From: an uncultured Lachnospiraceae bacterium
GTDB lineage: Bacteria > Bacillota > Clostridia > Lachnospirales > Lachnospiraceae
DNA length: 59,970 bases
Reading direction: 5' to 3'
NCBI GenBank assembly: GCA_947626945.1
Contig: CANQUC010000013.1
Span: 1-59,970, forward strand
Below are positions 45,355-54,363 of this stretch, piece after piece (the stretch's first letter is position 1; each line of letters opens with the position of its first letter). The translations under genes and the position numbers were made by a program. Below the pieces are notes generated by a model that made no database searches, was not told the DNA's origin, and saw only the letters and a list, made by a program, of their open reading frames with translations.

Positions 45355-47135
45355 AGCATCCGGGGATCCACACCATCCGAGGGGCGTTGCTTTTAACGTC
45401 TGTTATGCTTGTGGTAATTCTGGCAGTGACATTCTTTTTGTTTTCCTTCCATTATACAGAGGAAAACGCTCAGAAAAACGCCATTGATTACACCGTCCAG
45501 CTGATCGACCAGGTAAACAATGATATCGATTCTTACATTTCCTATCTGGAAAATATTTCCCAGCTGGTCTCCAACAACAGAGATGTGCAGGATTACCTGT
45601 TTTCTGAGAACCTTTCCCAGGATCAGCGTCAGGAGCTTTATCAGAAGATCACGGAGCAGTTCGGTACCATGATGAACATCCGGGAGGACCTGTACAGCGT
45701 GTCTGTTGTGGCAGACAATGGGCGGAGCATTATCGGAGACGGCAAAAAGAAAGAAAACCGGTACAGCAATATGGAAAAGGCGGAATGGTACCGGGAGGCA
45801 ATGGAGAGCAGCGGAGAAAGCGTGCTCTCTTCTTCCCATGTGCAGAATCTGATCTCGGGCACATACCGCTGGGTAGTCACATTGAGCAGACGCATTGAAA
45901 ATCCTTACAGCGGAAAGCTGGAGGCTCTGCTGTTTGCGGATCTGAATTATGAAGCCATCAACGATCTGTGCGAGCGGATCAGCCTGGGGGATCGGGGTTA
46001 TGTTTTCATTTTGGATCATCAGGGCAGGATCCTGTATCATCCCCAGCAGCAGCTGCTCTACAGCGGCATTAAAACGGAACATGTAAGCGAAGTGCTGGAT
46101 GGGTCGGATCAGTATATTCAGATCAGCGATCAGGGGGAAGAAAAGCTGTACACGATCTCCCGTTCCCGAAAGACCGGATGGACCACAGTGGGCGTTTCCT
46201 ATATGAAAGAGCTGGTGAAAAACCGGGAAGAGATCAAGAAAACCTATGGCGCCGTTACCGTGCTGCTTCTGCTTGGCGCGGTGCTTGTGATCTCGGTAAT
46301 GTCCAAGCGGATCACGGAGCCGTTGGAAGAGCTGAAAGAAGCCATGCAGCAGATTGAAAGCGGGCAGCTGTCCAAGGTAAACCTGCAGGAAATGCCGGAC
46401 AATGAGATCGGCGCATTAAGTCAGTCGTTTAACTCCATGACGGATCAGATCCGGCAGCTGATGGCGGAAAATGTTGAAGAGCAAAGGCAGAAGCGCCACA
46501 GCGAGCAGCGGGCCCTGCAGGCTCAGATCAACCCGCACTTTCTTTATAATACGCTGGATTCCATTATCTGGATGGCGGAGAGCGGAAAAAATGAGCAGGT
46601 GGTTACCATGACCGCCTCACTGGCAAGGATGATGCGGTCTACCCTGAATCAGCAGCAGGAGCTTGTGACCGTTGACCAGGAGATGACTCATGTGAGAAGC
46701 TATCTGACCATTCAGCAGATGCGGTATCAGGACAAGCTGGAATTTGACATTCAGATAGATCCGGAGATCAAAAACGCGCTGATCGTAAAACTGGTAGTGC
46801 AGCCGCTGGTGGAAAATGGGATCTATCATGGGATCAAATACAAGGAAAACAAAGGCTGGCTGAAGATCCGGGGATGGCGTCAGGATCAGAACGTAATGAT
46901 CACGATCACGGACAGCGGTCAGGGAATGGACGAGGAGACGCTGAAAAATATTTTTAAAAAGCATAAAGTCAATTACAGAAATAACGGGGTAGGCGTCTAC
47001 AATGTACAGGCAAGGCTGCAGCTGTATTACGGAGAAGAATACGGCCTTCACTATGAGAGCAGTCCGGGAAAGGGAACCTGCGTCACCATTGTGATTCCGT
47101 ATATACAGGAGGGACAGACTTATGAAAAAACATAA
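45351..47135 (+). CDS. Sensor histidine kinase (YesM-like)
   Basis: 594 residues. Membrane helix at about 10-32, an extracellular Cache-like sensor, a second helix at about 300-318, HAMP (about 320-372), and a His_kinase/HATPase module. The phospho-acceptor is H396 in AQINPHFLYNTLD, and the ATP site has NxxxG motifs (VVQPLVENGIYHG, DSGQGMDEE, GVGVYNVQARL). It senses a signal outside the cell and phosphorylates the response regulator. Translationally coupled to both neighbours. Confidence 0.94.
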   Translation: MKHPGIHTIRGALLLTSVMLVVILAVTFFLFSFHYTEENAQKNAIDYTVQLIDQVNNDIDSYISYLENISQLVSNNRDVQDYLFSENLSQDQRQELYQKITEQFGTMMNIREDLYSVSVVADNGRSIIGDGKKKENRYSNMEKAEWYREAMESSGESVLSSSHVQNLISGTYRWVVTLSRRIENPYSGKLEALLFADLNYEAINDLCERISLGDRGYVFILDHQGRILYHPQQQLLYSGIKTEHVSEVLDGSDQYIQISDQGEEKLYTISRSRKTGWTTVGVSYMKELVKNREEIKKTYGAVTVLLLLGAVLVISVMSKRITEPLEELKEAMQQIESGQLSKVNLQEMPDNEIGALSQSFNSMTDQIRQLMAENVEEQRQKRHSEQRALQAQINPHFLYNTLDSIIWMAESGKNEQVVTMTASLARMMRSTLNQQQELVTVDQEMTHVRSYLTIQQMRYQDKLEFDIQIDPEIKNALIVKLVVQPLVENGIYHGIKYKENKGWLKIRGWRQDQNVMITITDSGQGMDEETLKNIFKKHKVNYRNNGVGVYNVQARLQLYYGEEYGLHYESSPGKGTCVTIVIPYIQEGQTYEKT

Positions 47136-48129
47136 CCGGATCGCAAAAGGTCTGGCTCTTGCGGCCGGGATCCTGATTATGGCCGTGGCGCTGTTCTTTT
47201 TTACCTATCCCAGAAACAAAAAGATTCATGTGATTTATATTCCAAAAATTGTGGATCAGTCCAATGAGTTTTGGGCCACTTTGCTGGCGGGCGCCAACAT
47301 GGCGGCAAAGGAATATGGCGCCAATCTGTCCGTTATGGCGGCGGATTCGGAAAACCATGTGGAACAGCAGAACCAGGTGATTGAAAAGGCCATCGCGATG
47401 AAGCCGGATGTGATCGCCATCACACCCAATTCTTTTGCGGAAAACACAGATACCCTGCGGAAAGTAAAGAAAGCGGGCATCCCCCTGGTATACATCGATT
47501 CCACCACGGATCAGGTGCTGGCGGACTCGGTAGTGGCAACCGACAATGTGGAGATGGGGATACAGCTGGGAACGTTTATGAAAAACCGGCTGCCAGAGGA
47601 AGCCCACATTGCCATCATGGGGCATGTAAAAAACAGCTCCACAGCCCTTGAGCGTGAGGAGGGCATCAGAAAAGGCCTGGAGGAAGACGCGGAGTCTATT
47701 GAGGAAGTGCTGTTCTGTGAATCCAATTATCAGAAAGCCTACCGTCTCACAAAGGAACTGATGGAACGGCGGCCCTGGATCAATGTGCTGACAGGGCTGA
47801 ATGAATATTCTTCCACGGGGGTTGCCCAGGCGATAAAGGATCTTGGGCTGGAAGATCAGGTGCTGGTATTTGGAATTGACAGCTCTACGGATCAGATCCA
47901 GAAGCTGGAGGAAGGAGTCTATCAGGGCATTGTCATACAAAACCCGTTTAATATGGGATATCTGGGAATCGTGCAGGCGGTAAGGCTTGCCGGAGGAAAA
48001 CCGGCTAAGTCCCATATTTCCGTAGATTCCCATCTGATCACCAGGGCAAATATGTACGCGGAGGAAGAACAGAAGATCCTGTTTCCGTTTATGGGAAAAC
48101 AGGCTACCCAGGACATTGTGTTTGAGTAG
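47122..48129 (+). CDS. Membrane-anchored sugar-binding protein (LacI-type periplasmic fold)
   Basis: 335 residues. An uncleaved-looking N-terminal helix (about 9-28) without a lipobox Cys leads to a type I periplasmic-binding fold (VIYIPKIVDQSNEFWATLLAGA, KPDVIAITPNS, VYIDSTTDQ). Because it overlaps the kinase gene by 14 bases and precedes the terminator, it probably works as a third sensor component that passes a bound sugar to the kinase, as with known ribose- or xylose-type sensing trios. It may also be an orphan transport binding protein. The sugar is unknown; L-fucose is a candidate because fucI is adjacent. Confidence 0.88.
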   Translation: MKKHNRIAKGLALAAGILIMAVALFFFTYPRNKKIHVIYIPKIVDQSNEFWATLLAGANMAAKEYGANLSVMAADSENHVEQQNQVIEKAIAMKPDVIAITPNSFAENTDTLRKVKKAGIPLVYIDSTTDQVLADSVVATDNVEMGIQLGTFMKNRLPEEAHIAIMGHVKNSSTALEREEGIRKGLEEDAESIEEVLFCESNYQKAYRLTKELMERRPWINVLTGLNEYSSTGVAQAIKDLGLEDQVLVFGIDSSTDQIQKLEEGVYQGIVIQNPFNMGYLGIVQAVRLAGGKPAKSHISVDSHLITRANMYAEEEQKILFPFMGKQATQDIVFE

Positions 48130-48162
48130 CTGAAAAACCCTCTGAATAGGCATTTTATACAA

Positions 48163-48221
48163 AAAAAGACATCTTGAAATGTGAAAACAGTAAAATTTTA
48201 ACACATTTCAAGATGTTTTTC
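48163..48221 (+). terminator. Intrinsic terminator after the sensing trio
   Basis: A perfect 15-bp stem ACATCTTGAAATGTG (48169-48183) with its complement at 48202-48216, followed by a T-run. Confidence 0.9.
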
Positions 48222-48275
48222 TATTTCATAAAAAAAGAAAACTGAGTAAAATATGTGATATATGAGGTGAAGTCC

Positions 48276-48884
48276 ATGACGGAACAATATCAGGCCTATT
48301 TTTCTGAATCAGACCCGGAAAAACGGAAGAAACTATTGGATGCCATAGAAGAAGCGGATGGACAGACTCCGGCTCTGGAGCTTTGCCGGAAGCTGTGGCG
48401 TCTTCGCTATGAGGATCCAAAAAGCAAGCGGAGAGTGGATCTGTTTTTATGGGAAATTCTGGAGCTGCTCTGCCTTTACGGAACTGCCAGGATCATGAAA
48501 AAAAGCGCAAAAAAAGATACGGAAAAGGCCCTGAAAGCCCTTGGGATCTCCCTGGCGTCCGATTACGGCCAGGAGGGAGAGCAGATCCTGCAGGAGGAGC
48601 TTCGCAACACAGTCAGGCTGTATCTGAAAACCTGTGAGAGCAAAAGCTACGGCAGACGCCTGTTTGGTCTGACTGAACTGAAAGATCAGGATCGTCCTGC
48701 CAGGATCGCAAAGGATATGTGGCGGCTGAGCATGGGACTTCCCCAAAGACTTCAGATGACGGAAGAATTTGCGCCTCTCGCAAAAGCGGTGCGGGAGGAG
48801 TTCTGCAGTCAGTATGCGGACGGAGAGGCGCTTCTGCAGAAAAAGGAGGAGGAAGGAAACGGTGGAAAAAATCAAAAACAATAA
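48276..48884 (+). CDS. Uncharacterised alpha-helical protein before the sugar importer
   Basis: 202 residues, ATG at 48276 after GAGGTGAAG. It is charged and helical, soluble, with no signal peptide. Seen at the N-terminus: YQAYFSESDPEKRKKLLDAI; the C-terminus is Lys/Glu-rich. I recall similar proteins in Lachnospiraceae (possibly listed as DUF6553), but this is memory only. It overlaps the permease start by 23 bases, so it is probably co-translated with the importer. Function unknown. Confidence 0.7.
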   Translation: MTEQYQAYFSESDPEKRKKLLDAIEEADGQTPALELCRKLWRLRYEDPKSKRRVDLFLWEILELLCLYGTARIMKKSAKKDTEKALKALGISLASDYGQEGEQILQEELRNTVRLYLKTCESKSYGRRLFGLTELKDQDRPARIAKDMWRLSMGLPQRLQMTEEFAPLAKAVREEFCSQYADGEALLQKKEEEGNGGKNQKQ

Positions 48885-49851
48885 GGTGGTGAAAGCCATT
48901 GGTTTTAACCGGATCATTTTGATCGGCGTAATCATTTTACTGTATCTCATCTTTGCCGTTCTGACGCCGGTTTTGCATTCCGGAGCTGATTTCGTAACCT
49001 ACGACAGATTCATGAGCGCGCTGAACTATGCCTATTTCATTGGATTTATGGCGCTGGGCGTGACCTTTGTCATTGCAACCGGCGGCATTGATTTTTCCGT
49101 GGGCCCGGTGATGTTTGCCTCGGCGCTGATCTCCGGATTCTGTCTGATGAAATACAACATTCCCCTGCCGGTATGTCTGATCATCAGCTTGCTGATCGGT
49201 CTTGCCTTTGGGACGCTGAACGGGTATTTCGTGGCTTACCGGTTTTTGCCATCCTTTATCACATCCATGGCCAGTATGCAGATCGCAAAGGGAATCGGAT
49301 CCGTGTTTACAAAAACCCAGTCCGTTACATGGCCCGGCACCGGCAATGCCAATTCCTGGTACCGATACCTTGTCAAGTGGAACAACATTCCGACGGGGCT
49401 GATCATCCTCATTGCGGTGGCAGTGATCTGCGCCATCGTTCTCAACAAGACAAAGGCAGGACGTTATATGCTCTGCATCGGCAGCAACAAAGAGGCGGTT
49501 CGTCTTTCCGGCGTCAACACGAAAAAGTGGGAGATGCTTGCCTATATGATCTGCGGCCTGATGGTGGGCATTGCGGCGATCTTTTATGTAGGCGCCTATA
49601 CAACCGTGCAGCCCGGCCTGGGAGACACATTCAACAATGAGGCCATTGCGGCCTGTGTAATGGGCGGTACTTCCATGGCAGGCGGCCTTGCTTCCATCCT
49701 GGGATCCATTATCGGCGCGCTGATCGTGGCGCTGATGCAGGAAGGAATTCTGGCCATGGGCTTTACCATTTCCTATCAATATGTACTGACCGGCATCATC
49801 GTTCTGGTAGCTGTCACTGCCGACATTATGAGCCGCAAGAGAAAGAGTTAA
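48862..49851 (+). CDS. Sugar ABC transporter permease (RbsC-like), 1
   Basis: 329 residues from a GTG at 48862 with GGAGGAGGAAGG just upstream (the frame reaches back to 48769, but there it shadows the previous gene). Around 8-10 membrane segments; family motifs are TGGIDFSVGP, GTLNGYFVAY, and GGTSMAGGLASILGS. Pore subunit for pentose/hexose/fucose-type sugars. It is one of two permeases flanking a single ATPase gene, so the importer pore may be a heterodimer. Confidence 0.93.
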   Translation: MEKIKNNKVVKAIGFNRIILIGVIILLYLIFAVLTPVLHSGADFVTYDRFMSALNYAYFIGFMALGVTFVIATGGIDFSVGPVMFASALISGFCLMKYNIPLPVCLIISLLIGLAFGTLNGYFVAYRFLPSFITSMASMQIAKGIGSVFTKTQSVTWPGTGNANSWYRYLVKWNNIPTGLIILIAVAVICAIVLNKTKAGRYMLCIGSNKEAVRLSGVNTKKWEMLAYMICGLMVGIAAIFYVGAYTTVQPGLGDTFNNEAIAACVMGGTSMAGGLASILGSIIGALIVALMQEGILAMGFTISYQYVLTGIIVLVAVTADIMSRKRKS

Positions 49852-49863
49852 GGAGGGTGCCGC

Positions 49864-51360
49864 ATGGGTGAAGTAATCTTAACAATGAAAGGAATCGACA
49901 AATCCTTTCCCGGCGTGCGGGCTCTGGATAAAGTCGATCTGGAAGTGCGAAAGGGCGAAGTGCTTGCTCTGATGGGAGAAAACGGCGCCGGAAAATCAAC
50001 GCTGATGAAAGTGCTGACCGGGATCTATTCAAAGGATGCCGGAACCATCACCTACGAGGGACGGGAGGTAACCTATCACAATCCCAGAGAAGCGCAGGCG
50101 GACGGGATCGTGATCGTCCATCAGGAACTGAATATGATGGGCCATCTGACAGTGGCGCAAAATATATTTATCGGACGGGAATTTAAAAAAGGGCCTTTCA
50201 TTGACGACAAAAAAATGAACGAAGAGGCCGAAAAGCTGTTTAAACAGCTGAACATCGACATTGATCCAAAAGCGACCATGAGCGAGCTGACAGTGGGTAT
50301 GCAGCAGATGTGCGAGATTGCCAAGGCCATTTCCCACGAGGCAAAGGTGATCATCTTTGACGAGCCCAGCGCGGCTCTCACAGAGGCCGAAATCGAGCGT
50401 CTCTTTGAGATCATCCGGAGCCTGAAAAAACAGCAGATGGGAATTGTATATATTTCCCACCGCATGGATGAGATCAAGCGGATCACCGACCGGGTGTCCG
50501 TTATGCGCGACGGCGCTTATGTAGGTACGCTGATCACCGAGGAGTGCACAAAGGACGACATCATCAACATGATGGTGGGACGGGTGATCTATGAGGATCC
50601 CAAGACGGAGAGCCAGGTGCCGGAGGACGCGCCGGTGGTGCTGAAAGTAGATCACTTAAACGCGGGCCGTATGGTGCGGGACGTAAGCTTTGAACTGAGA
50701 AAGGGAGAAATCCTGGGATTTGCCGGACTGATGGGCGCCGGGCGCACCGAGACCCTGCGGGCGGTATTTGGAGCCGATCCAAAGGAAAGCGGGGAAATTT
50801 TCCTGAACGGCAAAAAGATTGAGATCAAAAGGCCTCAGGACGCGGTAAAGGCCGGAATCGGCTATCTGTCGGAGGATCGAAAGCGTTACGGCGTGGTACT
50901 GCAGAAGACCATCACGGAAAACTCCACCCTGGCCTGTCTGGAGGAATATGTAAAAGGAATTTTCATTGACGGCAGAAAAGAACGGAAAGTCACTAAGAAA
51001 TATGTGGATCTTCTGAAGACCAAGACGCCGGGCATTGACCAGCTGGTCATGAACCTTTCCGGCGGCAATCAGCAGAAAGTGGTAGTCGCCAAATGGCTGG
51101 TCAATAACTGTGACATCCTGATTTTTGACGAGCCTACCCGCGGAATTGACGTAGGGGCAAAGCAGGAGATCTACGAGCTGATGAACAAGCTGGTGAAAGA
51201 AGAGGGGAAATCCATTATTATGATCTCCTCGGAGATGACGGAGATCCTGCGCATGAGCGACCGGGTGGTTGTGATGTGCGAGGGAAAAAAGACCGGCGAA
51301 CTGGACATTGCAGAGGTTACCCAGGAAAAGATCATGAATCTGGCTACCATGCGGGACTAA
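49864..51360 (+). CDS. Sugar ABC transporter ATPase (RbsA/MglA-like)
   Basis: 498 residues, two fused ATP-binding domains. Walker A of the first is GENGAGKSTL (about 37-46); the signature and Walker B regions include MSELTVGMQQ and IIFDEPSAAL. The second domain has the usual degenerate P-loop GLMGAGRTET, signature NLSGGNQQK and ILIFDEPTRGID. Drives sugar uptake by the CUT2 importer with the flanking permeases. RBS AAGGAGG. Strong match to the family. Confidence 0.97.
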   Translation: MGEVILTMKGIDKSFPGVRALDKVDLEVRKGEVLALMGENGAGKSTLMKVLTGIYSKDAGTITYEGREVTYHNPREAQADGIVIVHQELNMMGHLTVAQNIFIGREFKKGPFIDDKKMNEEAEKLFKQLNIDIDPKATMSELTVGMQQMCEIAKAISHEAKVIIFDEPSAALTEAEIERLFEIIRSLKKQQMGIVYISHRMDEIKRITDRVSVMRDGAYVGTLITEECTKDDIINMMVGRVIYEDPKTESQVPEDAPVVLKVDHLNAGRMVRDVSFELRKGEILGFAGLMGAGRTETLRAVFGADPKESGEIFLNGKKIEIKRPQDAVKAGIGYLSEDRKRYGVVLQKTITENSTLACLEEYVKGIFIDGRKERKVTKKYVDLLKTKTPGIDQLVMNLSGGNQQKVVVAKWLVNNCDILIFDEPTRGIDVGAKQEIYELMNKLVKEEGKSIIMISSEMTEILRMSDRVVVMCEGKKTGELDIAEVTQEKIMNLATMRD

Positions 51361-51379
51361 AGAAAGGAGGCGGAAAATT

Positions 51380-52366
51380 ATGAACAATGCAAAGAATAAG
51401 AGCAGCATCATTCAGAAAATCGATCTGCAGAAGATTGTGATCATCAGCGTTCTGGTCATCCTGTTTATCTTCTTCAGCGCGATGGCGCCTACTTTCAGAA
51501 AATATACCACCATCATCACCCTGTTCGGATATATGTATTATATCCTGCTGATGGCCATAGGCGTTACCTTTCCGCTGATTACGGGCGGCGTGGATCTGTC
51601 TATCGGCACCGGGCTTGTATGTTACTCCATTGTGGGCAGCTATCTGATCAATCATCAGGGCATGCCCATCTGGGTGGGAATTCTGGTTACCCTGCTCCTT
51701 GGTACGGCAATGGGTGCTTTTAACGGCCTGGTGGTATCCGTTCTGGAGCTTCCGCCTTTTATCACCACGCTGTGTACGATGATGATCGCCAGAGGACTTG
51801 GCTCCATTCTGGCAGGAGGACTGACCGGCGTATGGCCGGTGGCGGGCTCTCAAAACGGCTGGGTGAGAAGCGTCTTCAGGCTCACCTTAAAGAACGGAAC
51901 CATAATTCCAATTGGAATGCTGTGGATGCTGATCATCATTGCCATTATGACCATTGTGCTGACAAAGACCCGGGTCGGACGCTATACCATTGCCATCGGA
52001 TCCAACAAAGAAGCTCTCCGGCTGTCCGGTGTACGGGTGATCAAGTGGCATGTGATCGCGTATATGATCTCCGGTTTCTTCGCGGGCCTTGCGGCGCTTG
52101 CCTACGGATGGACTTTTACCACCATCACTCCGGGTACGGGAGCGGGCTTTGAGCTGGATGCCATTGGGGCTGCCATCATTGGCGGTACTTCCATGACCGG
52201 CGGAAAGGGATCCATAATCGGAACTTTTCTGGGCGTGCTGCTGATCTCCCTGTTAAAGACGGGACTTCCCTATGTGGGACTTCAGGCAAACTGGCAGCAG
52301 ATCATTACCGGCATCGTATTGCTGGTTGCGGTTACCGTGGATATGATCCGGTCCAAAAAGAGATAA
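51380..52366 (+). CDS. Sugar ABC transporter permease (RbsC-like), 2
   Basis: 328 residues, about 9 membrane segments. Pattern: TGGVDLSIGTGLVC, GAFNGLVVSVLELPPFITTL, GGTSMTGGKGSIIGTFLGV. A diverged paralogue of the first permease, sharing the order of motifs. RBS AAAGGAGG. 19 bases after the ATPase gene. Together the two probably form one heteromeric channel. Confidence 0.94.
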   Translation: MNNAKNKSSIIQKIDLQKIVIISVLVILFIFFSAMAPTFRKYTTIITLFGYMYYILLMAIGVTFPLITGGVDLSIGTGLVCYSIVGSYLINHQGMPIWVGILVTLLLGTAMGAFNGLVVSVLELPPFITTLCTMMIARGLGSILAGGLTGVWPVAGSQNGWVRSVFRLTLKNGTIIPIGMLWMLIIIAIMTIVLTKTRVGRYTIAIGSNKEALRLSGVRVIKWHVIAYMISGFFAGLAALAYGWTFTTITPGTGAGFELDAIGAAIIGGTSMTGGKGSIIGTFLGVLLISLLKTGLPYVGLQANWQQIITGIVLLVAVTVDMIRSKKR

Positions 52367-52431
52367 CGGGAAAGAATGTTAGGCGAAAGCCTGCAGATAA
52401 ATTTATTATTTTCCAGAAGGAGGAGAAAAAA

Positions 52432-53577
52432 ATGAAAGCATTCAAAAAAGTGTTGGCTGTTATGCTTGCTTTGATCATGGTCTTTTCCATGGTTGCGTGC
52501 GGATCTGATGATTCCGCCAAAACAGACGGCGGCAGCACCGGAAAAACAGAAAGTGATGGGGGTTCCGCCGGCGGCGAAACGCTGAAATTTGAAGTGGTAT
52601 CCAAGGGCTTCCAGTCAACTTACTGGCAGGCGGTTTACAAAGGATTTCAGGAAGAGATCGAGAAGATCCAGTCTGACAACAATGTAAAGATTGAATACAA
52701 CTTCGTTGGTCCTGATTCAGAGTCTGATATTGCCGTACAGGTACAGATGTTTGAGTCGGCTGTCAATGCGGCGCCCGATGCCATCGGTCTGGCTGCCCTG
52801 GACGTGGACGCACTTCTTGACAACATCAACAAGGTAAACGGAAGCGTTCCCATCATCGGCTTTGACTCCGGCGTTCCCAACGCTCCCAAAGGCGCTGTTC
52901 TTGCAAACGCCGCCACAGATAACTACGCGGCCGGACAGCTTGCTGCCGAGAGTCTTTATGAGAAGATTAAATCCCGCATCGGCAGCGGACAGGTTCGGAT
53001 CGGTGAGGTAAACCAGGACGCCACATCTGAGTCTATCACAAACCGTGGCCTTGGTTTCATCGACAAAATGATCGAGCTGCTGACGAAAGATAACTACACC
53101 GTATGCGTTACCGGCAATGAGAAATATGTAGGCGATTCAGCTGATTCTACCGCTGATGAAGGATCCGCAGACGTGATCATTGAAGTAAGAGTACCTGCTC
53201 AGACGACTACAGAGCTTTGCGCAACAGAAGCAGGCGTAATCCTCAATGAGGCAGACACCATTGCAATCTTTGGCTCCAACCAGGTTGCGGCAGAAGGCGT
53301 GATCACTGCCAACGAGACACTGAACCTTTGCGGTTCCGAGGACACGCAGATCATCGCTGTTGGTTTTGACTCCGGCTCAATTCTGAAAGCCGCTGTTTCC
53401 GCAGGCACAATGTACGGCGCCGTTACCCAGGCTCCCGTATCCATCGGTGCTGTTCTTGCGGATCTGATGTATGCTTCCGCAAAAGACGAAGCGGTAAAAG
53501 ATACGGACACCGGATGCCAGTTCTATACAGCTGAGAACATCGGAAGCGAGGAGATCGCACAGAATCTTTACGACTGA
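52432..53577 (+). CDS. Sugar-binding lipoprotein of the ABC importer
   Basis: 381 residues. Lipoprotein signal with lipid-carrying C23 (SMVACGSDD), a Gly/Ser/Thr linker, then a periplasmic-binding type I domain (SKGFQSTYWQAVYKGFQ, VPIIGFDSGVPN, DDTQIIAVGFDSG-like). It delivers the sugar to the two permeases. The 65-base gap before it holds a small AGGCGAAAGCCT hairpin (52381-52392) that may raise its mRNA level, and its ATG has AAGGAGGAG. Ligand unknown. Confidence 0.94.
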   Translation: MKAFKKVLAVMLALIMVFSMVACGSDDSAKTDGGSTGKTESDGGSAGGETLKFEVVSKGFQSTYWQAVYKGFQEEIEKIQSDNNVKIEYNFVGPDSESDIAVQVQMFESAVNAAPDAIGLAALDVDALLDNINKVNGSVPIIGFDSGVPNAPKGAVLANAATDNYAAGQLAAESLYEKIKSRIGSGQVRIGEVNQDATSESITNRGLGFIDKMIELLTKDNYTVCVTGNEKYVGDSADSTADEGSADVIIEVRVPAQTTTELCATEAGVILNEADTIAIFGSNQVAAEGVITANETLNLCGSEDTQIIAVGFDSGSILKAAVSAGTMYGAVTQAPVSIGAVLADLMYASAKDEAVKDTDTGCQFYTAENIGSEEIAQNLYD

Positions 53578-53606
53578 TTGTTCTTTTTCATAATACCTTT
53601 TTCATG

Positions 53607-53642
53607 GAAACTGCCCCGCGGCTTTGCGGGGCAGTTTCTTTG
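53607..53642 (+). terminator. Intrinsic terminator after the sugar importer
   Basis: GAAACTGCCCCGC (53607-53619) pairs with 53626-53638, followed by TTTG. The stem is strong; the T-run is short. Confidence 0.8.
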
Positions 53643-53674
53643 CGTTTCATGAGCGGAAAATTTTTTCAAAGCGG

Positions 53675-54229
53675 TCATAAGGCCTGATAAATCACGGAAG
53701 CGGCAAGCTTGTCCGCGGTCTCCTGATCCGTCAGACGTTCCACAAGGGCCAGGCCAAAGGGAATGGCGGTTCCCATGCCCCGGGAAGTGATCACCTGAGC
53801 GCTTTTTGCCACCGGCTCATAGATCACATCCGCGCCCAGAAGCTGATCTTCAAAGCCCGGATAACAGCAGGCCTGTTTTCCCTTTAACAGCCCCAGAGAG
53901 CCAAGGACGCTTGGAGCGGCGCAGATGGCGGCAATTTCTTTTCCCTGGCTGATCATGTGATTCAGCTGACTGGCAACGCCGGAATGTGCTTTCAGATTTT
54001 TGGTGCCGGGCATGCCGCCGGGCAGTACCATCATATCCATTTCTGAAAAATCCACATCTTCAAAAAGCGCGTCCGCAATGACGCTGATGTTGTGGGAACC
54101 GGTGACTTTCTGATGGCCGCTGACAGAAGCGGTAGTTACCGAAATGCCGGCTCTGCGAAGCAGGTCTACTACCGTGAGCCCCTCGATCTCCTCAAATCCC
54201 TCTGCAAGTACAACACATACCTGTTTCAT
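53675..54229 (-). CDS. DJ-1/PfpI family protein
   Basis: 184 residues on the minus strand from the ATG with GGAGG upstream (54229; a farther ATG at 54244 lies before that site). Fold pattern LAEGFEEIEGLTVVDLLRRAG, with the nucleophile C103 in AAICAAPSVLG and the conserved GGMPGTKNL. The DJ-1 group includes glyoxalases, deglycases and chaperones; the exact activity is unsettled. Divergently transcribed from apbE with overlapping promoters. Confidence 0.93.
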   Translation of the reverse strand: MKQVCVVLAEGFEEIEGLTVVDLLRRAGISVTTASVSGHQKVTGSHNISVIADALFEDVDFSEMDMMVLPGGMPGTKNLKAHSGVASQLNHMISQGKEIAAICAAPSVLGSLGLLKGKQACCYPGFEDQLLGADVIYEPVAKSAQVITSRGMGTAIPFGLALVERLTDQETADKLAASVIYQAL

Positions 54230-54278
54230 ATGATTTTCCTCCAATCCAGATCCTGTTTAAAATTTCAATCCTGCTTTC

Positions 54279-54307
54279 AGCATAACAAATTTGCCTTGTA
54301 AATACAA
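54279..54307 (-). promoter_or_regulatory. Sigma-A promoter for the DJ-1 gene
   Basis: On the minus strand TTGTAT (54307-54302), 17 bp, TATGCT (54284-54279). Its -35 box is directly next to that of the apbE promoter. Confidence 0.6.
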
Positions 54308-54324
54308 GAAAAATCCGATATGAT
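54296..54324 (+). promoter_or_regulatory. Sigma-A promoter for apbE
   Basis: TTGTAA (54296-54301), 17 bp, TATGAT (54319-54324). The shared inverted repeat CTTGTAAATACAAG (54295-54308) covers both -35 boxes. Confidence 0.65.
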
Positions 54325-54363
54325 AAAGAATAAGAATGGAACGGAACAGGTTGTTTTGGGAGA

